Positions 35,271 to 46,637 of a stretch of DNA of 64,000 nucleotides are shown here, piece after piece. Made by a program: the position numbers and the translations under genes. The DNA is taken from positions 19,790,285 to 19,854,284 of the forward strand of contig NC_081413.1 of the NCBI RefSeq assembly GCF_030272615.1, given 5' to 3'. Under the pieces are notes generated by a model. The model ran no database searches, was not told the DNA's origin, and worked only from the letters and a program-made list of their open reading frames with translations. Origin of the DNA: Cryptomeria japonica. Taxonomy: Eukaryota; Streptophyta; Pinopsida; Cupressales; Cupressaceae. Positions within the stretch are counted from its first letter, which is position 1, and every line of letters starts with the position of its first letter.

Positions 35271-36655
35271 TGTAGTCACACAAATCTGTCCAGCTTAATT
35301 AAATAAATATTTGCTATTTATTTGATTAAAAATCCACTATCCATCAGTTAATTAAATTAATATTTAATTAATTTATCTCCAAACATTCTTCTATTAATTA
35401 AATAAATTATTTAATTTATTTTAATTAATTCATTAAAATCAAATTTCATTCAATTAAATAAATAAAATCAGTTTATTTAATTAAATCCCCTATTCCTCTT
35501 TTAAATAAATTAAATCAAACATTTATTTAAATCATTTATCCCCCCCACTTGCATTTTCCTACAAATGCAACTTGCACACATTTATTGAAATAAATGAATT
35601 TTTATTTTAATAAAATCCTATTTTCCCTCACCCACCAAATCCACTTGCAAATCTAATCCCCTTCTAGATTCTTCTAACCCCTTCCTAATTAGCCTAATCC
35701 ATCACTTAATTATTGTCACATTCCTAAGAAAAATGGAGTCACTTCTCAAAGACTCCAAAGTCTTTGAAAAGCATTTAATGCTTTGTGTGTTCAACAAATT
35801 AACCCCCAAAGTCTTCCAAGACTACTAATGGCTCTTACATGACCATTTATGGCTCTTACATAACCATTTATGGTTATTTCAAACTTGTCTCCCCAAACAT
35901 TTATTGTTTTGACCATATTCATCCATTTCACATTTGCACAAGAGTTTATCCATTGGATAAAAGCTTTATTCTTTGAATAAAGAGTTTATTCATTCAACCA
36001 ACCTTGACTTTAACTCCCAAGGTCATGTCAAGCATTAAATGCTTATTCCCTCTCCTCTCAACCTATCTCACATTGACACTTGTCATCCTGGGATTGGGTT
36101 GAAAGCTCTCACATGGATTTGAAATCATTCAATCCTGACCCTTGTTGAGATTGCTCAATCTCAACCATCCACTGTTCCATTTTTTTCTATAAATAGAGCC
36201 CATTTCTTCATAATCTAGATCCTGAAAACTTGTATGCATTTAACCTATAGGCATTTTAAGAGAGCATTTAGCATAGCAAACTCATGTATTGTCATTTTGG
36301 TTAAAATAAGTCATTTTAACATCAATAGATTAATATTAGCTTTTCATTTTACATTTAGAGCAATATTACAATCTCAATCCTCCATAAGCATCCATAGTGC
36401 AAAAAGCTGCTGAGAGCTACACTATTTTGGAACTTGGAGAGGAGAGGAACAAGGGAGAAGGAGCTAAGAGCATGTTAGGAGGTATTTGGAGATGCCTCAT
36501 CATATTTGCTTCTTTAGTTAAATATGCTTTCATGTTTTTAGTGTCTCTCTTGATATGCCTTTTTAGATTAGTTTTTGATTGACTAACACTAACGATTTTC
36601 TTATTTCTTGTGTTGTTTATCATTGACTAAATCTTGTCCATTTAGGAGGGCATCA
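35271..36655 (+). repeat. Gypsy-2 LTR, shared between two tandem copies
   Basis: 1385 bp, TGTAGTCACAC...GGAGGGCATCA. It is preceded by a polypurine tract and followed by a primer binding site, so it serves as 3' LTR of the truncated copy on the left and 5' LTR of the long copy on the right. The TATA box TATAAATAG is at 36188-36196. The second LTR has exactly the same length once the LINE is removed (171 + 1214 bp). Confidence 0.93.
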
Positions 36656-36657
36656 TT

Positions 36658-36686
36658 TGGTGAACCTGACGTGAATCGAACACGCC
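36658..36686 (+). other. Gypsy-2 primer binding site, long, tRNA-Arg-like
   Basis: TGGTGAACCTGACGTGAATC and the next nine bases start two bases after the LTR. The complement reads as a tRNA 3' end: CCA, discriminator A, a 7-base acceptor strand and a T-arm with TTCGATT loop and a 5-bp stem. The match therefore seems to reach through the T-arm. Assignment to tRNA-Arg rests on the known preference of Ogre-type elements and is not checked. Confidence 0.75.
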
Positions 36687-38376
36687 AAAAATATCATCCT
36701 TTTAGCAAACTAACATGTCTGAATGTTGAAAGTGTCACACAGGTTGCGTTTTGGTGCTATTGAACACATTCTAGCGCTACCGATACTTATGCTTTTAGCA
36801 CTATTGTTCTTATAATAGTGCTATTGTCTCAATTTCAGTGCTTTTGGAACTATTTTGGTGCTATTAACCTTTTTCAACTCTTTTGCCTCTCTGTCTCCCC
36901 CTTCTTTCAGCGCTTTTGTGTTAAATAGCACCTCTGTTCAAACACAAACTAGTGCTATTGTAACAGAATGTCGTAAAAATCACCTTGTAACCGAAAAAGT
37001 AAAAATTTTAGGCTTGTGGAAGCCCCCCCTTGGACATAGATTTTACTAACAATTTGTTGTTTGTGCAGGTTTAAAACTCACCATTAAAAATCACAAATTT
37101 TCTTTTGGTGCATTAAAACTTGAACAAAAACAAAAATTTCATTGCTTTCTAGTTAGGATCACTCATCCTTTTGGTGCTTTAAAACTGAACAAAAACAAAC
37201 ATTTACTTCCATTGCAAGTTAGGACTCATCTTCATTTTGGTGCTTAAAATCAATAAACAAATTTGATTTCCTTGCATCAAACTAAAGAATTTACAATCCA
37301 CACTTCAAATTTTGGTGCACATAAAATACACAATCCACTTGTTTTGATTTTTGCAAGCAAATTTTACTTCAACCAGACGTGTTTTTCATTAAGTTGACCA
37401 GGATTTCCAATTTCTAAATTATAAAACACATTTGCCTTTGAAAGTTAAAAAGAACACCATGGCTGTTGGAGCAACATCTCCAAATAGTTAGATCACATTG
37501 TGATGATGAGTTAAAAAGAACAAGTGTCTTCGTGCTTGGCACACTTGTGCAAAAAGTTAGTCGAGTGGTCCCACTTCTAACACACACTATCCTCTCCCTT
37601 GGCTCTCGTGGTCCTAGGTGCAAGAGAAAAGTGTTGTAACACTCAAATTTTATCTTTTTAAGAGAGGCCTGCCAAGGGATCGATACTCTTGGGAACAACC
37701 TCGAGCGGTAAATCCTTCGAGCCGCTATAGAAATTAGGTGTGAGTGAAAGCTGTAGCCTTGGTTATAGCTGTTCCTACAATGTAACTAATCGAAAGGACA
37801 AATGGGCACTACCACCAGTTACAAGGCTCTTAAGTGAGTCACTGCAGAATGAACTTATGTCCAAAAACATCGAACATGACTAAACACCTTTAAGTAGTAG
37901 CCCACCCATTCTATTGATTGAGGATATTTGTGATATAATTTAGTGCAAGAGCATAGATGGTTTTTCTCCCAAGATACTCACCATACATATTTCCTTGAGT
38001 AGAAACATGGCTTTTTGAAAAGTCACTTGTGGCTTGATAAAAGTGGTGACTCCCCCATCATAGGGATCATCTATTTCTTATGCTCGTGCAAGACTTAGTA
38101 TATCACATCCTTACCTGCCATGATGGGATTCATAAGGTATGTAATACCAAAGTCAAAGAAATATCAAGATATGGGCTAAATTTATCACAACTGGCCAGTT
38201 GACCTTAGGGATAAAAAGTGTTTGAAGTGTGTTCATTTTAAAGACCAAGTGCAAATTGAGCCGACTTCAGGCTTTGGAAATATACCTTAAAATACATCTA
38301 AAGGAAGGGTCATATACAAGTCCAAGGATTGGGTTGATCTAGACCCATACTTATTTGTGCCTTTTGGGCAACATTC
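36687..38376 (+). other. Gypsy-2 5' leader with motif arrays
   Basis: No clear gene. 36748-36962 holds about nine copies of AGCGCTATTG/AGTGCTTTTG-like motifs in the sense orientation. 37090-37330 holds three to four diverged repeats of TTTTGGTGCTTTAAAACTGA followed by ACAAAAACAAA, with a period of about 70-90 bp. The rest (37331-38376) is unremarkable. Confidence 0.6.
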
Positions 38377-38904
38377 TTGTGTTTGTGTGCTTGCTTTGTT
38401 TTCTTGTCAAAGAAAAATCAGAAAATCAATCCCAAAAACAAAGTATTCATCCAACCAAACATTTCTCAAAACAACCAAACACATCAAAAACAAAGTGCAA
38501 ATAACAAAGAGTCAAATTTTATGACCATTCTTCACATCTTGCGAAAGAAGAAGAGTCATCAGAATATCAACTTGAAAAGAAGACCATTAAGCTCAAAGGC
38601 TTTGATCAAAAGGAGCAAGTTCTTCTATATAAATAGACAAATATTTGTCTCACATAGAGTCTTTCTGCATCACATGCATCTCTACCTTCAAGGCAAAACA
38701 AATGAATTTGATTCCGAATCATTGAACCACAGAGCTTTTATGCAATATAGAGCTCTGAGTTATCACAAAAACCATGGAGGTAAGATTAATCCCAACTTCT
38801 TCCCAAATGTCTGTATCACATACAACACAGCTCGAGAAATACCATCAACACCCGAAAGAGAAGAGGTAGAGTTTGTCCCATTTGTGACACAAAGTTTTTA
38901 TTGA
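38377..38904 (+). CDS. Possible pre-gag ORF of Gypsy-2, hypothetical
   Basis: Open frame of 175 codons in the leader, Lys/Asn/Gln-rich at the start (NQKINPKNKVFIQPNISQNN), then LYLQGKTNEFDSESLNHRAF and an acidic end. Ogre-type elements carry an extra ORF1 before gag, and this frame sits in that place, but I see no sequence match that I can name. The frame could be fortuitous: the start region has low complexity and no equivalent copy is in the window to compare. Confidence 0.3.
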   Translation: MCLCACFVFLSKKNQKINPKNKVFIQPNISQNNQTHQKQSANNKESNFMTILHILRKKKSHQNINLKRRPLSSKALIKRSKFFYINRQIFVSHRVFLHHMHLYLQGKTNEFDSESLNHRAFMQYRALSYHKNHGGKINPNFFPNVCITYNTAREIPSTPEREEVEFVPFVTQSFY

Positions 38905-39347
38905 AGTTAAAAACATTCCATTATCTCACTCATACATCATCACTTTATCATCAATTCATCCCAACTCTCAAAACATTAAGAGGTTCTTGTCCCAAAGTTC
39001 TCTTTTAGATATTGCTTGGATCAAACACATCACATCACTTTTTAGATTGTTTCTACATCTAGGATAAGCTCATCCTAAGAGACACATCTACGCAGGTTAA
39101 AACTAGTTCATGAGTGAATCCTCTCATTACTAGGTAGTTAAATCTGTAACACATCTCAGATTTCTCTACACCTTATCACATCAAAACTTATCAAACAAAC
39201 AAGCAATTCAAAGAAAGAATTTCAATTACATCCACCTTAAAATTGCTAGAGATCCATGTGCAACACAATTCACCAACCATCAATCTCTCATTTCATCAAA
39301 AACTCATCATCATCTTCAATCAACTTCAACAAAAGCTTACAAACAAA

Positions 39348-41110
39348 ATGGCCCAAACCCGATCGCAGTCAAGGCAATGAGAAATAGAAATGGAAGAAGA
39401 AGAAGAGGAAAACCTCAATGAATTTCAAGAAGCACTTGGAGGAAATGCGAATGACGAAAACCCAAGTACTCCTACTCTTGCAACAATAGAAAGGGCCCAG
39501 CATAACCCTCTCTTTAACAAACTTTTTGACGAAATACTCAAGAGCAATGCAGATGCTCACTTCTTAAGACTCGCTCAAGAAGGAGCAAAACTCCCCTCTG
39601 ACTTTGATCTTACCCAATTAAGACAAGCGTCAGAAAGACAAAGTCACCATGAAGAGGAAAGAGGTAGAGATCCCATCAGATATAACATTCCTCGAGGTAA
39701 CCCACCACCTCCTCCTCCAAATGAAATGGAGATGTTGCGGCAACAAGTCGAGATTCTCGCCCAATAGCTTCATAGTGGTGTTAAGACTAACCAATTCTCA
39801 CTCAATGACATCTGTCCCTATCCTTTTGATAGGAATCTTTACATGCCACCCTTTCCATTAGGATTCGAAACACCCAAATTTGAAAAATATAGAGGAAAGG
39901 GGGATCCCCATGATCATGTCAGAGAATTTCATTCTGCTTGTCTTGAAGTGGCATATGAAGACACCTACCTAATGCACCTTTTTCCCCAAAGCTTGGGAGG
40001 AGCAACCACATCATGGTTTTCCTGACTATCAAGTGGCATTAGAACATTTGAGGAACTCATCCAGAAGTTCCTAGCTCATTACTCTCATAACATTGAATGC
40101 AACATCACCATGGCTGATCTGTGCAACACTAAACAAAAACTAGGTGAACTATTCTCAGTATTCCTGCAACGATGGTGCCAAATGTCTAGCAGACGTTCTC
40201 TTCAGTTACCTGAATGAGAACTAGTGGAAATATGTAATTCCAACTTAAATGAAGAAATGGAATTTCACCTGGATGTCAAAGACACGGACTCTTTTAATGA
40301 TATGATCACCAAGGGTTTAAAATGTGAACAGGCACTTATCAAGAAAGGACTCATCAAAATCTTTAATGAACCAAAGGATGGTCCTCACCCACGCTTCAAT
40401 AGTGATAAACCAAGCTTCTAGAATAAAAACAAGAATATCATCAACGATGGGGTTGTGGATGTCCGGACTATCCAAAATGCACAACCTGTGGTTCAACTTG
40501 CAAGACAAAATCCTCCACCTCAGAAAAACACAAGTGCTCCTTCCAATCAAGGTCGCATCACATCTTACGATGAACCAAGACCTCGTCAACAAAAATAGAA
40601 ACGCACATACCCTCCCTTAGGGGAACCCATTGAAATAGTATTGCGACAACTCATTTCTCAAAATTTTCTCACTCTACCTAAACTATCAAACTATGAGCCT
40701 CAGGTCAAACCAGCATGGTGGAGAGATATTGAACACTGTGAATTCCATCAAGGGAGAGGACACAAGACAAGTAATTGTCACCGATTAAAAGATCTTATTC
40801 AGGATCTTATTGACCGAGGAGAAATTGAAATTGAAGGACATGACCCAAAAATGACAAATAATGATCATCCGATGTTCAAAAATCCACTTCCATCACAAGA
40901 TCAAAGGGGTCCTTCCACTTCTAGGTGAGGCACTGATACCACTGATTATACACAGGCTACGTATAATTACACTGTAAATCATCTTTATGATGCCAGTGAA
41001 CAAGTTCCAACTATAACCTTCAAAAATCCCAACTCAAATTGCAATGTTGTTACATGTCATGGCAAGGTCACCATAAAAGCAGCTCCACAAGGTACCGCCT
41101 CCATCCCAAA
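39348..41110 (+). pseudogene. Gypsy-2 gag, in frame with pol, with stops
   Basis: The frame starts ATG 39348 (MAQTRSQSRQ, then a stop at 39378) and is never shifted. Segments: an acidic N-terminus (EEEEEENLNEFQEALGG); a proline run (NPPPPPPNEMEMLRQQ); the capsid core (FDRNLYMPPFPLGFETPKFE, YRGKGDPHDHVREFHSACLE, LGGATTSWF, LFSVFLQRW); and a CxxH-type zinc-binding motif CEFHQGRGHKTSNCHRLKDL (about 40737), typical of Tat-type gag. In-frame stops lie at 39765, 40023, 40215, 40419, 40596 and 40926. An upstream start was chosen because the segment before 39390 continues the same frame. Confidence 0.88.
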
Positions 41111-41329
41111 GCAATACAATCTTGTGGAACAATTAGACAAAACACCTGCGCTTATATCCATTTTAGAGCTTTTGCGCCTATCGCCATCTCATAAAACTAT
41201 CTTGGATCAAGCACTCCAAGAGGTGTCAGTCCCTACAAACCTGAATATAGACCAATTTCAAGCAATGGTTGGAAGTCTAAAGTCATCACCTTGTCTCACT
41301 TTTTCTGAAAGTGACAACTCTTCCTTCCA

Positions 41330-41690
41330 GCAACCTCACAATGCTTCGCTACACATTGAAGGCTTTATCAACCAACACAAGATCAAGCGAGTCTTGATCG
41401 ATAATGGAGCAGGCCTGAACATTTGTACACTACAAGTGGTCACAACATTGGGATATGCCATAGAATCAGTGGATCCTCGTAAGAAGATCACAATTAAAGC
41501 CTATGACGATGCAGAGCATTCATCCAAAGGAGTTGTGGTACTACCAATCCGAGTGGGCCCTATGGTAAAGCACATCATCTGTCAGGTTTTGGACCTTCCT
41601 CTGCCATACAATCTATTATTAGAGAGACCTTGGATACATGCCATGCAAGCCGTTCCATCTACCTACCATCAATGTATCAAGTTCCCACAT
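41330..41690 (+). pseudogene. Gypsy-2 protease region
   Basis: Within an open frame of 244 codons (41124-41855) lies the retropepsin site VLIDNGAGLNICTL, where the usual D-S/T-G is D-N-G as in several Tat/Athila elements. A hydrophobic flap region and LPLPYNLLLERPWIHAM (gypsy LLGRPW end) follow. It would cleave the Gag-Pol polyprotein. This segment itself has no stop until 41853. Confidence 0.88.
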
Positions 41691-41699
41691 AACGGTGTA

Positions 41700-43540
41700 A
41701 AGATCACAATCCTAGGCGAAACAAATCCCTTTGTGTTTTGCCATAATATCAGCCATCAACCAGAGATTACCGTTCCTCATAATAGAGAAGCCATTTCCTC
41801 CACATCATATATAAATCCAGCCTCTCTTACCAGTTCAAACACCACTATACCCTAGCAAGAAAAGCTTAAGATGAAAATAGCAGAGGAAGGTCTCGAGGAA
41901 TACAACTTGAGTCAACTCTTTTGTGTAGGACAAATGCCCACTTCTCCTAGAACACATGGTAAACCACAATAGTTACTTCAGCAACCACTAATCATGCCAA
42001 CATGTGCTTTGATGCCTTTCATCCTTGGCAAGAGTCAAGAAGAAGAAACCCAAGATGAGGACTTAGCGGAATGGATCTATAAAGATCCCATCACCACTGA
42101 TATACCGCAAGTTGAGCTTCCTACGGATCAATATGGCAAAGGTCTCCTCATTATGCAATGAATGGGATATGATGGTCAGAGTGCTTTGGGATATTGCAAA
42201 CAAGGACGACATGAACCTCTACTGCCAGAATTCAAGCTCAAAGGTAATACAGGCCTAGGCTTTGAGAAAGAAATCTTTCCTAAACTCATATTCAAAGGAA
42301 AACCCAACAAACCATTGTGTCAGCCTACTACAAAAAGGACACCTTTCATCATTAAAGCAACCTCAAGCAACATCCCAACTACCCCATCAAGGCTCACCAA
42401 CCCAACACAACCATCACCAATGCCATTCATTCCACCAAATGAACCCGTAATCTCATCAACAGCACCATTAGCAGCAGCAACTGGATTAGAACCTGCAGCA
42501 GTATCTATGGCACCAGCAGTTCTAGTAGAAACCACTGAGTCAATATAACCGATACTCCCCGTATCAAATTCTTTAATCCCCATCAACCTTCCTGCAACAC
42601 CAATCACTACAAAGGTACATCAACCAATCACACCTGCAGTATTTAACTCAAAAGACATCCCAGTATGGTATAGTAATCGGATGCTAGAAAGTGACTCAGA
42701 GACTAACTCACATGAGTGGGAATTTGATTCTGTACAGCTTAACACTTTAGATGAGGCAGATGCATCACTACCTCTGCCACGCAAAGACATCCCTGTTTAT
42801 GGAGAAGCACAGATAAAGACCACATGGGTTCCTGAACTGGAAACATCTTCCACAGACCCTATGTCTCATCCTAGGCCTGATTCTGACAGGGAGAGTACCA
42901 TTAACGACCTTCACCATAATGTCTTGACCCTCACTAATACATCTAACGCACTTAACCTAATCGATGAAGTAATGCCCATTATCCACCCTGACCTCATCAA
43001 ATGGAACCAATCAAATCCCCCATGTCTTGACTTCTTCCAAAACGATGAGGCTATCATTGACTTTTTGGAATTAAGGGATAACCTACCAAGTGGGGATCAC
43101 AAAGATGGATTCACCATTGAACTTAATAGCGCAGCATACTTCAAGGTAGATGCCAAACCTTTCAACTGCAAAAATATAACAATAAAACATGGATCTTCTA
43201 GTGAAAACCACACTGTGGCACTGTTTGATCCAGCAAAAGTAAAAAGAAAGAGCGTATCCAATGGTGAAAACCTCTCTGAGGTGCCCGAGGATGAAGGGTT
43301 TGACATTCTCCCTGCTAATGCACAACAAGAAGGATCGATGATTCTCATCGAGGAAACCAAACAATACAATGTGGGGACTCCTAAAAATCCTCATATCATA
43401 CATCTAGCATCTCTTCTCACTCCAAAGGAATAGCCTAAGTTTATAGAGTTCTTCCAGAAGCATCAGATCAACTTTGCATGGTCATATGCAGACATGCCTG
43501 GGCTTGATCCTGATTTAGTCATGCATCACCTCACCATAGC
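41700..43540 (+). pseudogene. Gypsy-2 linker between protease and reverse transcriptase
   Basis: Same frame as gag and pol. It is a long, poorly conserved linker with a G-patch-like phrase (MGYDGQSALGYCKQGRHEPL, about 42162), a Thr/Pro/Ala-rich stretch (42330-42540) and an acidic region (42681-43433, open for 250 codons). Stops lie near 41970, 42159, 42546 and 43431. No enzymatic domain is recognised; long linkers of this kind occur in Tat-type elements. Confidence 0.7.
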
Positions 43541-44330
43541 AGAAGGAGCCAGACCTATCAAGCAGAAGCTTCGTAAGATGCATCCCCAAATTGCAGTGTT
43601 AGTCAAAATAGAACTCAAGAAACTCCTAGATGTTGGTTTCATTAGGCCAATTGATTATGCATAATGGATCTCAAACATTGTGCCTGTCGGCAAGCCAAAA
43701 GGGGGCATTCGGATTTGTACCGACTTTAGGGATCTAAATAAGGCATGTCCTAAGGATGACTTCCCCCTACCAAATATTGACATCATAGTGGATTTGACAG
43801 TAGGACATGCCATGCTTTCACTCATGGATGGCTTTTCAGGATACAATCAGATAAAGATCGCACCAGAAGATCAACATAAGACAACCTTCACATGTCCATG
43901 GGGCACATATTGCTGGAATGTAATGTCCTTTGGTCTAAAGAATGTAGGAGCAATCTATCAAAGAGCAATGACCACCATCTTTCATGATATGATGCATACT
44001 ATGATGGAAGATTATGTGGATGACTTATTAGCAAAATCACTCACCAGAGAAGGGCATCTCCACATCTTAGATAAAATCTTTGATAGACTGGAACAATACC
44101 ATGTTTGACTCAACCCAAAGAAATGTGTCTTTGGAGTGACCTTTGGGAAGCCTCTAGGATACATAGTCTCAAGCAAAGGTATTGAGGTCGATCCAGCAAA
44201 GGTTAAGGCAATCATGGACATGCCACTTCCAAAGAATATCAGTCAGCTAAGCACATTACAAGGACAGCTTCAATCCATCCGAAGATTCATTGCATAATTG
44301 GCTGATAAGTGTCACCCATTCACACACCTA
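43541..44330 (+). pseudogene. Gypsy-2 reverse transcriptase, with stops
   Basis: Tat-type RT in the same frame: VGKPKGGIRICTDFRDLNKA, CPKDDFPLPNIDIIVD, LMDGFSGYNQIKIAPEDQHK and the catalytic box YVDDLLAKSL (about 44011). The thumb/connection region follows (LGYIVSSKGIEVDPAKVKAI). Stops at 43662, 44106 and 44295 each sit where a CAA, CAG or CGA codon would fit the family consensus. No frameshift is visible. Confidence 0.93.
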
Positions 44331-44800
44331 CTACACAAGAACATCTACTTTCAGTGGGATGCCTGATGCCAACAAGCATTTCAGACACTTAAAGACTATC
44401 TCATGAATCCACCATTGCTGATGCCACTAGATCCAAGTAGACTATTGTTACTATATATCTCAACAACAAGTACAGCATTGGGTGTACTACTGGCACAACA
44501 TAATGCAGAAGGAAAAGAGTGTGTTGTTTACTACATTTCTCGCACACTGGTGGGCTATGAACTCAATTACACACCTATTGAGTGAGCTTTCCTCACAGTA
44601 ATCCTGGCAGCCACTAAACTGCGGCACTATCTGTTAACACATAAAGTGCAACTCATTGCAAAGATTGATCCACTCAAGTATTTACTCAGCAAAGCAGCAT
44701 TGACAGGCCGCTTAGCCAAATGGGTGATGATTCTAAGTGAATTTGACATCGAGTACATGGACTGTAAAGCTATCAAAGGTCAAGTTATTGCAGATCAGTT
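44331..44800 (+). pseudogene. Gypsy-2 first RNase H (gypsy type)
   Basis: Follows the RT directly: LLLYISTTSTALGVLLAQ, VYYISRTLVGYELNYTPIE, then YLLTHKVQLIAKIDPLKYLL and AKWVMILSEFDIEYM. Stops are at 44364 and 44583. Several catalytic acids of the canonical fold are missing or replaced (YISTT where many elements have D at the first position), as is usual for the decayed first RNase H of Tat elements. Confidence 0.82.
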
Positions 44801-44879
44801 GGCCAATGCACCACTCATAGGTGATCATCCTCTCATTTCCAATTTTCTAGATGAAGAGATATTCATGATCACAATAGCA

Positions 44880-45235
44880 CAACCATGGAAACTATATTTT
44901 GATGGTTCATACACTAGGCACGACTCGGGGGCAGGCATCCTATTCATCACACCTCAAGGTGATAGCATCCCAAAGTCTTACAGGCTCACATTTCCATGCA
45001 CCAACAACATAGCAGAGTATGAGGCCTTGATCACAAGACTCAGGTTAGCTGTACAATGGAAATTACAAGAACTGCAAGTATATGGTGACTCACAACTAGT
45101 CATTCGACAAGTAACCGATGAATATCAGACCAAAGATGATAAACTCATGCCATATAAGCAAGTGGTGGACAATCTAAAGACATCATTTACTACTATCACT
45201 TTTGAGTAGGTACCAAGAGATCAGAATCGAGCTGC
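44880..45235 (+). pseudogene. Gypsy-2 second RNase H (archaeal type)
   Basis: A second RNase H sits between the first one and the integrase: WKLYFDGSYTRHDSGAGILF (first Asp), NNIAEYEALITRLRLAVQ (Glu), LQVYGDSQLVIRQVTDEYQT (second Asp), and QNRAADAMATI after a stop at 45207. Dual RNase H domains mark the Tat lineage. This copy retains the catalytic residues. Confidence 0.9.
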
Positions 45236-45539
45236 TGACGCTATGGCTACCATCACATCTCTCCTAGATCTTCCACAAAATTCAACACGCTACGAGTTCT
45301 TGGTAGAACAGCTTTGGATCCCCGCTTATGATATCCTCGAATCTGAGATGATATGTCACCTTGTCGATTCTGAATCCCCATGGTACGGTGAGTTCTACAC
45401 CTATCTCCACAATCGCACCCTTCCTCCCAACCAATCAAATAACCAACGTAAAACCTTCATTCACCAAACTGCTCGATATACCATTATTGCCGAAACCCTA
45501 TACCGACGTGATCTTGATGGTACTCTCCTTCGATGTCTG

Positions 45540-46637
45540 GAACAAGGTGAGATAACAAAGGCTTTGGAAGAAGTCCATGAAGGAATTTGTGGGACTCACT
45601 CAAGTGGTCCATCACTAGCCAAGAAACTCCTACGCAATGGATACTATTGGCCATCTATGGAAAAAGATTCCTACTACTTTGTCAGAAAATGCAAGAAATG
45701 TCAAGTTCATGGCAACCTAATACACACACCAACCCAGGAACTACAACCAATCACAACACCATGGCCTTTTTGTCAATGGGGCCTTGACCTTGTGGGTAAG
45801 ATTCATCCATCTTCATCTAACAGCCATAAATTCATTATTACCACCACCGAATATTTCACAAAGTGGATCGAAGCTATTCCACTTACCCAAGTTACCGGCA
45901 AGCAGATCGCCTCATTCATCCTCAACTACATCATCTACCGATATGGTGTGCCCATGTCCATCATCACAGATAATAGTCTTCCTTTCAAAAATCAGGATGT
46001 CTGTGAACTTTGTGAGAAATTTCATATCCAACACCACTTTTCCACTCCTTATTACCCACAAGGCAATGGTCAGGCCGAAGCATACAATAAAAACATATTA
46101 AGAATCCTCAAGAAGAGAGTCAATGATGCCGGTCGTGATTGGCATGTTCACCTAAATCTAGCACTATGGGCATATCGAACTAGCATTCGAACCCCTACAG
46201 GTGCAACTCCTTATTCATTGGTCTATGGTGCAGAAGCTATCTTACCTATTGAGGTCGAGATACCATCCTTACGGGTTTCCTTGCAAAACCTCATCGATGA
46301 TGAAGCATACAGAGTATCCCGTCTTTAGGACTTGGAGCTACTTGATGAGAAGTGACAAGCTACATACAACCATCTCAAAGCCTATCAACAACGCATGAGT
46401 AGAAGCTACAATCACCGAATTAGATCTCGTACATTTGAGGTAGGTGATCTTGTTCTACGAGAGAATCCTTGCAACCAACCAAACAAATAACATCAAGGCA
46501 AGTTTGAATCAAACTGGCTGGGCCCATATGTTGTCACTGCCATATTCGGGTCTGGGGCATATCAATTGGCTACATCAGAAGGGGAACTGCTTGCAGATCC
46601 AATCAATAGCATGCACCTCAAACGGTTTTATACCTAA
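45540..46637 (+). pseudogene. Gypsy-2 integrase, nearly open
   Basis: A 362-codon open stretch (45243-46328) carries the zinc-binding N-terminus (HEGICGTHSSGPSLAKKLLR, then CKKCQVHGN) and the core with GLDLVGKIHPSS (first Asp), IITDNSLPFKNQDV (second Asp) and YYPQGNGQAEAYNKNIL (Glu). The GPY/F-type C-terminus is interrupted by stops at 46326, 46353 and 46485 and ends NSMHLKRFYT with TAA at 46635. All catalytic residues are present. Confidence 0.92.
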
